Below, one piece after another: positions 35,428 through 43,096 of a stretch of DNA of 64,000 nt. Location of the stretch: contig JBGSNQ010000158.1 of assembly GCA_041739525.1 (NCBI GenBank), forward strand, positions 62,001 to 126,000, in the 5' to 3' direction. This DNA is from DATJGR01 sp041739525. Lineage in GTDB: Bacteria; Pseudomonadota; Gammaproteobacteria; Pseudomonadales; Azotimanducaceae. Numbering within the stretch: the stretch's first letter is position 1; each line of letters opens with the position of its first letter. The notes under the pieces were generated by a model, which was not told the origin of the DNA, made no database searches, and was given only the letters and a program-made list of their open reading frames with translations. The position numbers were made by a program, and so were the translations under genes.

Positions 35428-37008
35428 TTGCTCGACGCCGCAGACGGCCTGCTGCGCGGAGCTGCCTCGTATATTCGTGCGCGCTTCGGCGGCGCGGCGA
35501 TCGACGATGCGCAGGTGCAGTTGTACGACCTCGCACTGTCACGCGCCGAACTGGCAGCGGCACGATCCTTGATCACGCTCGCGGGCCGCTCTGACTCGAT
35601 CGAAATCGAGCGTCGTGTCGGCTGCACGTTCTGCGCCGAGACGCTTCTCAATTTTCGCCAGCGACTGTCTGCGCGCACGATCGACTACGGCATGACCGCC
35701 ACGGACCTCGCGCCGATCGACGATCCATTCGTAGTGGAGCAACTAGCGGCAGACTCCCTGACTGAACTAGGTCGATCGCTCGCTGCGACAGGCGGTGCTT
35801 TGCCGGATCGACTGGATGATGAGAAGCGATTGATGCGCGATACGTTTAGGCGTTTTGCCGACGAAGTCGTGCGACCAGTCGCAGCATCCGTACATCGAGC
35901 GGACTCGATGATCCCCAACGAAATCATCGAGGGGTTGAAGCAACTCGGCTGTTTTGGACTGTCCGTTCCTGAGCGTTTCGGTGGGCTCAAGCTGGACCAT
36001 GGTGAAGACAGTCTTGGAATGGTACTGGCTACGGAAGAACTGTCGCGTGGGTCGCTCGGCGCGGCCGGCAGCCTCATCACACGCCCGGAGATCGTCGCTC
36101 GAGCGCTCCTGGAAGGCGGCACCGCCGCCCAGCAAGCGCGTTGGTTGCCGGCGTTGGCCGCTGGCGAGCCGCTCTGTGCGGTCTCAGTTACCGAGCCCGG
36201 AACCGGTTCCGACGTTGCCTCGGTAACACTACGAGCAAGGCGTGTCGAAGGCGGGTGGCGACTGAATGGCGGCAAAACCTGGTGCACGTTTGCAGGTAAA
36301 GCCGGTGTCATTCTGGTGCTGGCGCGCACCGATCCGGATGCGCGGCCGCCGCACAAGGGACTTTCGTTGTTTCTGGTCGAAAAGCCGAGCACCGACGCCG
36401 GGGAATTCGCTCACCATTCGAATGGGGGAACCGTCACGGGTCGTGCGATTGCCACCATCGGCTACCGCGGCATGCATTCCTTCGAGATGTTCTACGACGA
36501 TTTCTTCGTGCCCGAGACACATCTGGTCGGCGAACGCGAGGGCGAAGGTAAAGGATTCTATTTCACAATGCGCGGTTTCTCTGGCGGACGACTGCAGACC
36601 GCCGCGCGTGCGTGTGGCCTGATGCAGGCCGCTTTCGAAAGCGCGATCGCGTACGCCGAAAATCGCACCGTGTTCGATCGTACGATCGCCGACTATCCAT
36701 TGACGCAGGCGAAGTTCGCGCGCATGGGGATGTATCTGGCCGCGTGCCGCTGCTTCGCGCACTCTGTGGCCAACGAAATGGACAAAGGTGCAGGCCAGAT
36801 AGAAGCGAGTCTGGTCAAATTGCTCGCATGTCGCCTGGCGGAATGGGTTAGCCGTGAAGCGATGCAGATTCACGGGGGCATGGGTTACGCGGAAGAGACC
36901 GATGTCAGCCGCTTTTATGTCGACGCCAGAGTGTTGTCGATCTTCGAGGGGGCCGAAGAAACCCTGGCTCTGAGAGTGATCGGAAAAGCGCTGCTGGAAT
37001 CCAACTAA
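35428..37008 (+). CDS. Long acyl-CoA dehydrogenase with N-terminal extension
   Basis: The 526-residue protein has an extra helical domain of about 130 residues before a complete acyl-CoA dehydrogenase core (about 140-525). The core has AVSVTEPGTGSDVASV, NGGKTWCTFAGKAG and a C-terminal REAMQIHGGMGYAEET. The catalytic glutamate is likely the E in SIFEGAEE. This layout, a long enzyme with an N-terminal extension, is that of (2S)-methylsuccinyl-CoA dehydrogenase of the ethylmalonyl-CoA pathway, but other genes of that pathway are not seen here, so it may act on another branched substrate. TTG 35428 is the first standard start; the frame is open to the thiolase stop. Confidence 0.85.
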   Translation: MLDAADGLLRGAASYIRARFGGAAIDDAQVQLYDLALSRAELAAARSLITLAGRSDSIEIERRVGCTFCAETLLNFRQRLSARTIDYGMTATDLAPIDDPFVVEQLAADSLTELGRSLAATGGALPDRLDDEKRLMRDTFRRFADEVVRPVAASVHRADSMIPNEIIEGLKQLGCFGLSVPERFGGLKLDHGEDSLGMVLATEELSRGSLGAAGSLITRPEIVARALLEGGTAAQQARWLPALAAGEPLCAVSVTEPGTGSDVASVTLRARRVEGGWRLNGGKTWCTFAGKAGVILVLARTDPDARPPHKGLSLFLVEKPSTDAGEFAHHSNGGTVTGRAIATIGYRGMHSFEMFYDDFFVPETHLVGEREGEGKGFYFTMRGFSGGRLQTAARACGLMQAAFESAIAYAENRTVFDRTIADYPLTQAKFARMGMYLAACRCFAHSVANEMDKGAGQIEASLVKLLACRLAEWVSREAMQIHGGMGYAEETDVSRFYVDARVLSIFEGAEETLALRVIGKALLESN

Positions 37009-37026
37009 CAAGGTCGAGGAGGGGTG

Positions 37027-38181
37027 ATGGGGGTTCACGGGACAGTATCGAAGGGATTTGAGCGGGTTCGCGACGCATTCGAAACGAATTTCAGCGAAGG
37101 CGGCGAGGTTGGCGCGGCGTTCTGTCTGCACGTGAAGAGTCGCAAGGTGGTCGATCTCTGGGGCGGACTCACCGACGTCAAGGGCAAGACCTGGAAGGAG
37201 AACACGCCGGCATTGGTGTTCTCGACGACAAAAGGCGCCACGGCGATCTGCGCAATGATGCTGGTCGATCAAAAGCGCCTCGATATCGACGCCCCCGTCG
37301 CGCAGTACTGGCCCGAGTTCGCGGCCGGCGGAAAGGCCGACATTCCGGTGCGCATGCTGCTCAATCACCAGGCCGGGCTGCCGATAGTCGATGCGCCGCT
37401 CACGCGTGCACAAGTGCTCGAGGTAGCGCCCATTGTCGACGCGCTGGCAAATCAGACGCCTGTTTGGCCGCCGGGTAGCCGACACGGCTATCACGCGCTC
37501 ACCTATGGTTGGCTCGTTGGCGAGTTGGTGCGCCGGATCACCGGCAAGTCGATCGGCCGATTCTTCAAAGAAGAAGTTGCGGAGCCTTTGGGCCTCGACT
37601 TCTGGATCGGGCTGCCTGCAGATGAGGAATCGCGCGTAGCGCGGCTCGTGACGGCACCGCCACCGACGGACCCTGCCATTCTCGCGCAGATGGCTGCGCT
37701 GTTCGGACCGGACTCGCTGGCGGGCCGAGCGCTTTCGTTGAACGGCGCAATGAGCGGTCCACCAGGAGGAGACTCCGTCTTCAATCTTCCTGAAGTTCAC
37801 CGAAGCGAAATACCTGCGGCCAACGGAATTACTACGGCGCGCTCGCTGTCCCGACTCTACGCGGCTTGTATCGGTACCGTGAAAGGAACGCGGCTCTTCG
37901 GCAAGCGCACGTTGGACAAGGCGCTCAAAATCCAGAGCGATGCTCCGGACGCCGTGCTGGGGTTGCGTACGACTTTCGGGCTCGGGTTCATGCGCACCGG
38001 TCCGGAAATTCAGATGCTGGGGCCGAACTCGTTCGGCCATGCAGGTGCTGGAGGTTCGCTCGGGTTCGGCGACTTCGACAGCGGAGTCGGATTCGGCTAT
38101 GTGATGAACCAGATGGGCAGCGGTCTGCTGATCGATCCACGCGCGGCGCGGTTGATTGGTGCCGTCAGAGAATGCCTCTGA
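37027..38181 (+). CDS. Serine hydrolase of the beta-lactamase/EstB family
   Basis: The 384-residue protein has the class C beta-lactamase-like fold. The serine-lysine pair is in VFSTTKGA, the tyrosine in GYHALTYGWLVGEL, and the closing FGHAGAGGSLGF replaces the KTG box, as in EstB-type esterases. No signal peptide is present, so it is probably a cytoplasmic esterase or lactonase rather than a resistance enzyme. ATG 37027 is preferred to GTG 37024 because the AGGAGGGG ribosome binding site leaves proper spacing. It lies 18 bases after the long acyl-CoA dehydrogenase and before a second one, so its substrate is probably an ester or thioester in the same pathway. Confidence 0.88.
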   Translation: MGVHGTVSKGFERVRDAFETNFSEGGEVGAAFCLHVKSRKVVDLWGGLTDVKGKTWKENTPALVFSTTKGATAICAMMLVDQKRLDIDAPVAQYWPEFAAGGKADIPVRMLLNHQAGLPIVDAPLTRAQVLEVAPIVDALANQTPVWPPGSRHGYHALTYGWLVGELVRRITGKSIGRFFKEEVAEPLGLDFWIGLPADEESRVARLVTAPPPTDPAILAQMAALFGPDSLAGRALSLNGAMSGPPGGDSVFNLPEVHRSEIPAANGITTARSLSRLYAACIGTVKGTRLFGKRTLDKALKIQSDAPDAVLGLRTTFGLGFMRTGPEIQMLGPNSFGHAGAGGSLGFGDFDSGVGFGYVMNQMGSGLLIDPRAARLIGAVRECL

Positions 38182-38243
38182 GTTGAGGCAAGAGCGTCGC
38201 GCCGGGGTAGAATCCGCCGCTTTGAATTGACGGGGATAGACGC

Positions 38244-39461
38244 GTGGATATGTCCTTCAGCGACGCCGATCGCAAATTTCAAACCGAGGTTCGTACCTGG
38301 CTTGCCGATGCGTGGCCTGAAGAACTTCGCAAACGCCAAGGGCGCAGCGCCCTCGGCCGGCTCTCGAAGGAAGATCACGTGCGCTGGCAGAAAGCGCTCG
38401 CGGCAAAGGGTTGGGCCGCGGTCGACTGGCCGAAGGAACACGGCGGCGCCGGGTTTACGCCAACGCAGAATTACATCTTCGGTCTCGAACGTGCACGCGT
38501 CGGTGCGCCAATGGTCATCCCGTTCGGCATGACGATGGTCGCACCCGTGATCATGAAGTTCGGCACCGAAGAGCAGAAGCGCCGATTTCTACCCGACATC
38601 CTCAATACCAATGTGTGGTGGTGTCAGGGTTACTCAGAGCCGGGCTCGGGTTCGGATCTCGCGTCGTTGCGCACCAAGGCCGAAGACAAGGGCGATCACT
38701 TCCTGGTCAACGGCGTCAAGACCTGGACCACGATGGCGCAATACGCGGACTGGATCTTCTGTCTCGTGCGTACCAGCCAGGAAGCGAAGCAGCAAATGGG
38801 GATCAGCTTCCTGCTGATCGACATGCGCACGCCCGGCGTTACGGTGAACCCGATCGTCACTCTGGATCAGCCGCCGCAAGGGCACCAGGAGATCAACATG
38901 GTCTACTTCGAGAACGTGGTAGTGCCGAAGGAGAATCTGGTCGGCGAAGTAGGGAAGGGGTGGACCTGCGCTAAGTACCTGCTCGAATTCGAGCGCGGCA
39001 ACGCCTACTCACCATCGCTAAAAGGGGTGCTGTCACAGATTCGCGCGATGGCCTCGACGGAGACCAACAGCGATGGTGCACCATTGATCGCCGACGCCGG
39101 GTTCAAGGCGCGCGTCGACGACGTCGAGGTGCAGGTGCTCGCCCTGGAATTCACCGAACTGCGTATTCTCGGCGCGCTTGCCGCGGGTCAAAACGTGGGC
39201 CCGGAATCGTCGCTGCTGAAGACACGCGGTACGGAGCTGCAGCAGGCGATCACCGAACTCGCGCTGGAAGCATCGGGCTACTACGTCGCTCCGTTCGATG
39301 CATCGACTCCGGAGGAGGGTGACACCTTTCAGCCGGTTGGACCGAAATACGCCAACGGCGTGGCGCAGGACTACTTCAACACGCGCAAAGTCTCGATCTT
39401 CGCTGGATCCAATGAGATTCAGCGCAACATCATGTCGAAGCTGGTGTTGGGGCTGGGCTGA
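38244..39461 (+). CDS. Acyl-CoA dehydrogenase, catalytic Glu position altered
   Basis: The 405-residue flavoenzyme has the family core: WWCQGYSEPGSGSDLASL, VNGVKTWTTMAQYADW and a C-terminal RKVSIFAGSNEIQRNIM. At the usual catalytic base position (IYEG in many members) there is FAG, so the base must come from elsewhere, as happens in FadE subfamilies and in two-subunit steroid dehydrogenases. A TAGAAT box at 38208-38213 with TTGAGG 19 bases upstream could be its own promoter. GTG 38244 fits the GGGGAT ribosome binding site better than ATG 38250. It oxidises an acyl-CoA and hands electrons to ETF. Confidence 0.9.
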   Translation: MDMSFSDADRKFQTEVRTWLADAWPEELRKRQGRSALGRLSKEDHVRWQKALAAKGWAAVDWPKEHGGAGFTPTQNYIFGLERARVGAPMVIPFGMTMVAPVIMKFGTEEQKRRFLPDILNTNVWWCQGYSEPGSGSDLASLRTKAEDKGDHFLVNGVKTWTTMAQYADWIFCLVRTSQEAKQQMGISFLLIDMRTPGVTVNPIVTLDQPPQGHQEINMVYFENVVVPKENLVGEVGKGWTCAKYLLEFERGNAYSPSLKGVLSQIRAMASTETNSDGAPLIADAGFKARVDDVEVQVLALEFTELRILGALAAGQNVGPESSLLKTRGTELQQAITELALEASGYYVAPFDASTPEEGDTFQPVGPKYANGVAQDYFNTRKVSIFAGSNEIQRNIMSKLVLGLG

Positions 39462-39465
39462 ATCT

Positions 39466-40482
39466 TCAGCGCAGCTTCAGCAAGAGCATCAACAGCAACG
39501 GAGTGCCTATTGCCTGCAGCAGCATGAAGCGCACGAGCACCTGCGTGTTCGACCAACCCATGTTTTTGCGCATGTGGTCATGCAGTGGATAGCGAACGTT
39601 GCGGAAGATCGGGATCCGAAAAAACCTCAGCAGCGCCACCTTCAGAAGCCCCGTGCCGCCGTTGACGAGCACAACTGTGGCAACCACGAGCACGAGAAAC
39701 GGATTTCCGCTGGCCAGTACCAGGACGCCTAACAGCAGACCGATGGGGCGCGACCCGGCGTCGCCCATCAGCACGACGCTCGGATTGCAGTTGTACCACA
39801 GGTAGCTCGCGAGGCAGCCGATCATCGAGAACGCCAGCATCGCCCACGCTGGACCGTTGGCGTAGTGGGGCAGCAGCAGATAGGCCGATACATCCTTGTG
39901 GCCAAGAACGCCGTACAGAATCGCGCCGAGAAACACCAGCGCCATTGCCGACAGGCTTCCCGAGAGTCCATCGACGCCATCGGTCGCGTTCGTCGAGTTG
40001 ATCGTGACCCAGATCAGAATCGATCCGCCGGCTATGAAGAGCCAGGGGTCGAGATGGAGCGGTGCCTTCAGAAAGGGCAGCCAGACGTCGAATCCCGTCA
40101 TACGACACACCGCCGTAGCTGCCACGATGCTCACCACCAGATCGCATGCGCCAAGGGCGTATTCGCTCCATCCGCCACGCGTCTTGTCGTCGAGGAAACC
40201 GACGTACATCGCCACTAACATGCAGCCGATGACGGTTAGATAGGGCCATTGCAGCGGAGTCACCAACAGCCCAACAAAGGCGAAAATGGGCACGAAGATC
40301 GCGCCGGCCCCCATCGGTTTTCCGATGCTCATCTCTGCATTGATCGCGTGTGCCCGCCCTTGGTCCTTCGGCAGTAGATGCCATAGGCGCGGCAGCAGCA
40401 CGAAGGTCAAAACGACCGACAATCCGTTTGCGATGCCTGCGAGGAAGAGATAGCTGTTGAACAGCCGCAGCGGCCCGAACAA
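39466..40482 (-). CDS. MraY/WecA-like polyprenyl-phosphate glycosyl-1-phosphate transferase
   Basis: This 338-residue membrane enzyme has about ten hydrophobic segments and the family motifs FLDDKTR (DD Mg site), NSTNATDGVDGL and VLMGDAGS. The C-terminal YPLHDHMRKNMGWSNTQVLVRF corresponds to the MraY histidine motif. It resembles MraY more than WecA but diverges strongly (HDH for HHH), so it is probably an exopolysaccharide-type paralogue rather than the cell-wall enzyme. MraY-like sequence (LAEHFGHLFGPLRLF) runs in frame upstream of the TTG at 40482, but only ATT, ATC or ACG could start it, so the true start is uncertain. It is downstream of the XrtA-type deacetylase. Confidence 0.85.
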   Translation of the reverse strand: MFGPLRLFNSYLFLAGIANGLSVVLTFVLLPRLWHLLPKDQGRAHAINAEMSIGKPMGAGAIFVPIFAFVGLLVTPLQWPYLTVIGCMLVAMYVGFLDDKTRGGWSEYALGACDLVVSIVAATAVCRMTGFDVWLPFLKAPLHLDPWLFIAGGSILIWVTINSTNATDGVDGLSGSLSAMALVFLGAILYGVLGHKDVSAYLLLPHYANGPAWAMLAFSMIGCLASYLWYNCNPSVVLMGDAGSRPIGLLLGVLVLASGNPFLVLVVATVVLVNGGTGLLKVALLRFFRIPIFRNVRYPLHDHMRKNMGWSNTQVLVRFMLLQAIGTPLLLMLLLKLR

Positions 40483-40573
40483 ATGTCCGAAGTGTTCGGC
40501 AAGGGCTTGAAGGATGGTCCGATCTCCGTGCGTGAGGCCGGCGAAGTATACGTGACCGGCACCCCGGAACGGA

Positions 40574-41428
40574 TCAGGCGGCGGCTTTCGCCAGCGGATA
40601 ATCGTCTATGACCTCAGCCATGGAGGCGAACTTGAAATCGCGTAGCAGCGCGCGAAGTTTCGTCTCGCAGCGTTCGAGGTTGGTGTAGTGACGGAACCGC
40701 GACTTCAGTGAACTTTGAATCCGCGGTTGGCCCGGGTCGACCTCCCACGGATGCATGTAGAACACGAAGGGTTCGTTGTCGCGGTTGACGGAGTCGAGCA
40801 GAAATTTAGTCAGCTGATAAGGGTAGAGCCTGAAGTAGCCACCGCCCGAGACCGGCACCGTCATCCCCATGAAGGACCGCGTGGTCATTGGAAATTCGAT
40901 CAGCGTCTGGCCTGCCGGTGCAGTGATTCGATGCGGACCCGCAGCCTCGACCGCGGTTCCATATAAATCGTGACGCACCGGATACATGCTCGAGTCGTAC
41001 TCGAATCCGCAGTCGGCAAGTACATCGAGTGCCCAACGAGATGCATCCGTGATCGAGAAACTGGCCGCCCGATAGCCGCGCACGGGCCTCTGGACTTGCG
41101 CTTCCAGGAGGCTCTTAGCGCGGCGTGTCTCTTCACGAAACACCGCGGGAGACTGCCTGTAGATCAGCTGATGGCTGAACCCATGACATGCGATCTCGTG
41201 GCCGCGTGCCGCAATGTCTCGCACCAACTGAGGGTGGCGCTCGGCAATCCATCCGAGCACAAAGAACGTCGCAATAGCGCCGCCGTCGTCGAACACATCG
41301 AGCACGCGGTGAGTATTCGCGACGACACGCGACTCGAACCGCGGCCAATCGTCCGGAGAAATCTGTTCGCGAAACGCGGAGACTTGAAAATAGTCTTCAA
41401 CGTCGACTGTTAGTGCATTGGTGATCAA
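40574..41428 (-). CDS. XrtA/PEP-CTERM system polysaccharide deacetylase
   Basis: The 284-residue protein is a carbohydrate esterase family 4 deacetylase. It has ALTVDVEDYFQVSAF at the start (catalytic and metal aspartates), HEIACHGFSHQ for the two metal histidines, and the extra C-terminal region with FVFYMHPWEVDPGQPR, which is characteristic of the exosortase-associated type. It removes acetyl groups from an exopolysaccharide and is thought to act in the cytoplasm or on a lipid-linked chain. It lies nine bases after the sugar transferase gene, so the two form an operon. No exosortase is found in the window. Confidence 0.9.
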   Translation of the reverse strand: MITNALTVDVEDYFQVSAFREQISPDDWPRFESRVVANTHRVLDVFDDGGAIATFFVLGWIAERHPQLVRDIAARGHEIACHGFSHQLIYRQSPAVFREETRRAKSLLEAQVQRPVRGYRAASFSITDASRWALDVLADCGFEYDSSMYPVRHDLYGTAVEAAGPHRITAPAGQTLIEFPMTTRSFMGMTVPVSGGGYFRLYPYQLTKFLLDSVNRDNEPFVFYMHPWEVDPGQPRIQSSLKSRFRHYTNLERCETKLRALLRDFKFASMAEVIDDYPLAKAAA

Positions 41429-41437
41429 ACGAATTCC

Positions 41438-42910
41438 TCAACGAGCGCCATCACCGACCAACACGACGTCGACCGTTTGAATCAAGATGATCAGATCGAG
41501 GAGGATGCTGTGGTTCTTCAGGTAGTACAGATCGTATTGGAGTTTCTCGCGAGCATCGTCGAGCGATGCGCCGTACGGATAGCATAGCTGCGCCCATCCG
41601 GTGAGCCCCGGTTTGATGCGGTGTCGGTGTGCGTAGTAGGGGATCTTGGTCTCTAGATCGCCAACGAATTCTGGCCTCTCAGGACGCGGTCCCACAAAGC
41701 TCATGTCGCCTTTGAGCACGTTTAAGATCTGCGGCAATTCGTCGATGCGGCTTCGACGCAATATCCCGCCAACGGGCGTGATGCGCGGGTCATCGACGCT
41801 TGCCCAAACTGCCTCGCCGCCTTTTTCGGCATCGGTGCGCATGCTGCGGAATTTGTTCACCGCAAAGTAGCGGCCGTCGAGGCCGACTCGTTGCTGGCGA
41901 TACAAGATCGGTCCTTTGAAGCCGCTCTCGACCCAAATTGCGAGGGCGGCCAGAAGCATGAACGGCCAAGCGAAAAACAGAAGGCCGAGACTCGCCGCAA
42001 CGTCGAACACGCGTTTTGTTCCTGTTCGCCACGTTCCGTGAATGAACCCGTCGGAGAACACCATCCAGGATGGTTGCAATAGCTCGATGTCCAGCTTGCC
42101 GGCTTCGCGTTCAATGAACGCCTGAACATCGCACACATCGATGCCTGAAAGCCGACACTCAAGCAATTCCTCGAGCGGAAGACCCGCGCTGTTCTCACGA
42201 TTGCGCCGACGCTCGTCGAGCGCCACAACGATCTCGTCTATGCCTTCGCGTTCGCACATCACGTTGAGGGGTTCGTCGAGCGTGAGGATGTTGCCGCCGT
42301 GCGCGGACACACGGTCGGGTGCCTGCTCGAACGGGATGTAACCGTGAATCAGGAAGCCACGCTGGTCGTAGCGACGGCGCATGCGCGATGCGATCTTTTC
42401 AGCGCGCGCGCCAGTGCCGAGCACGAGAACGCGCCGTTTGAGGTTGTCCTGGTCGAGCACACTGAGCGCGATCCAGCGGAAAATAGCGATCAGCACGAAC
42501 GTCGCGATGGCCGAGATTGCGAGCGTGCCGCGCCACAGTGCGAGATCGCGGAAGAAATACAGAACGATGCCTGATCCCATGCTCGCGATCAGAAAGACCG
42601 CAACGGCCGTGCGCAGCATCATTCCGACGTAGCCTTCGCGCACGTGCGACCCGTAAACGCCCATAGCAACCATCGAGATCAACACGATGAGGGCGTACGT
42701 AAGCGCTGTTATGAGATGAGGCGTGGTCCAGAGGACCGGGTCTTGAGCTCTGATCCAGTAGCCGACGAAGACACCCGCGACAACTAATAGTGCTTCGCAG
42801 CCTGCGATGATCAGGTACGGGGTGTGAATGTAGTGCCGCAATATGCGGATGTGTGGCACCAGTTCCGTCCTTGGTTTCAGTTCAGGGAATGCTTCGGCCG
42901 AGTGGGCCAT
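41438..42910 (-). CDS. XrtA/PEP-CTERM-type sugar transferase (TIGR03013/EpsB-like)
   Basis: The product of about 490 residues has four or five N-terminal membrane segments, a Rossmann-type CoA_binding_3 region (VLVLGTGARAEKIASRM) and another membrane segment near 310. The C-terminal bacterial sugar transferase domain has KRVFDVAASLGL, YRQQRVGLDG, KFRSMRTDAE, RRSRIDELPQILNVLKGDMSFVGPRPERPEF and KPGLTGWAQ. It adds the first sugar-phosphate to polyprenyl phosphate for exopolysaccharide. ATG 42910 is preferred over GTG 42943. A divergent AT-rich region with a palindrome separates it from the penicillin acylase gene. Confidence 0.9.
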   Translation of the reverse strand: MAHSAEAFPELKPRTELVPHIRILRHYIHTPYLIIAGCEALLVVAGVFVGYWIRAQDPVLWTTPHLITALTYALIVLISMVAMGVYGSHVREGYVGMMLRTAVAVFLIASMGSGIVLYFFRDLALWRGTLAISAIATFVLIAIFRWIALSVLDQDNLKRRVLVLGTGARAEKIASRMRRRYDQRGFLIHGYIPFEQAPDRVSAHGGNILTLDEPLNVMCEREGIDEIVVALDERRRNRENSAGLPLEELLECRLSGIDVCDVQAFIEREAGKLDIELLQPSWMVFSDGFIHGTWRTGTKRVFDVAASLGLLFFAWPFMLLAALAIWVESGFKGPILYRQQRVGLDGRYFAVNKFRSMRTDAEKGGEAVWASVDDPRITPVGGILRRSRIDELPQILNVLKGDMSFVGPRPERPEFVGDLETKIPYYAHRHRIKPGLTGWAQLCYPYGASLDDAREKLQYDLYYLKNHSILLDLIILIQTVDVVLVGDGAR

Positions 42911-43003
42911 TCTCTGGATAGGGTTTGGGTTGTCTACGCACACGATGTAATTGGAAGGCGGGCGCTTCCGAATCGTTCACGCCTTAGTCATACCGAATAT
43001 GCG

Positions 43004-43019
43004 CATAATATATATTATG
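43004..43019. promoter_or_regulatory. 16-base perfect AT-rich palindrome between divergent genes
   Basis: CATAATATATATTATG reads the same on both strands. It sits about 94 bases upstream of the sugar transferase start and 78 bases upstream of the acylase start, in a short AT-rich patch (42990-43035) that stands out from GC-rich surroundings. It could be a repressor or H-NS-like site, or overlap the -10 boxes of both promoters. Confidence 0.45.
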
Positions 43020-43096
43020 TTAAATATCAGTTAACGAGCTGACCGTGGCCCGATGTTGCTACCCTCACCGCGGTCGTCAGCAAGGCAAATCCCACA

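Noticed and set aside
36229..38040. Long minus-strand open frame of about 600 codons opposite the acyl-CoA dehydrogenase and serine hydrolase
   Set aside because: The plus-strand genes have clear domains; the antisense frame is a by-product of GC-rich codon use and has no recognisable domain.
37027..38181. Beta-lactamase resistance gene
   Set aside because: No signal peptide, EstB-like end motif and location in a CoA-thioester operon point to an esterase.
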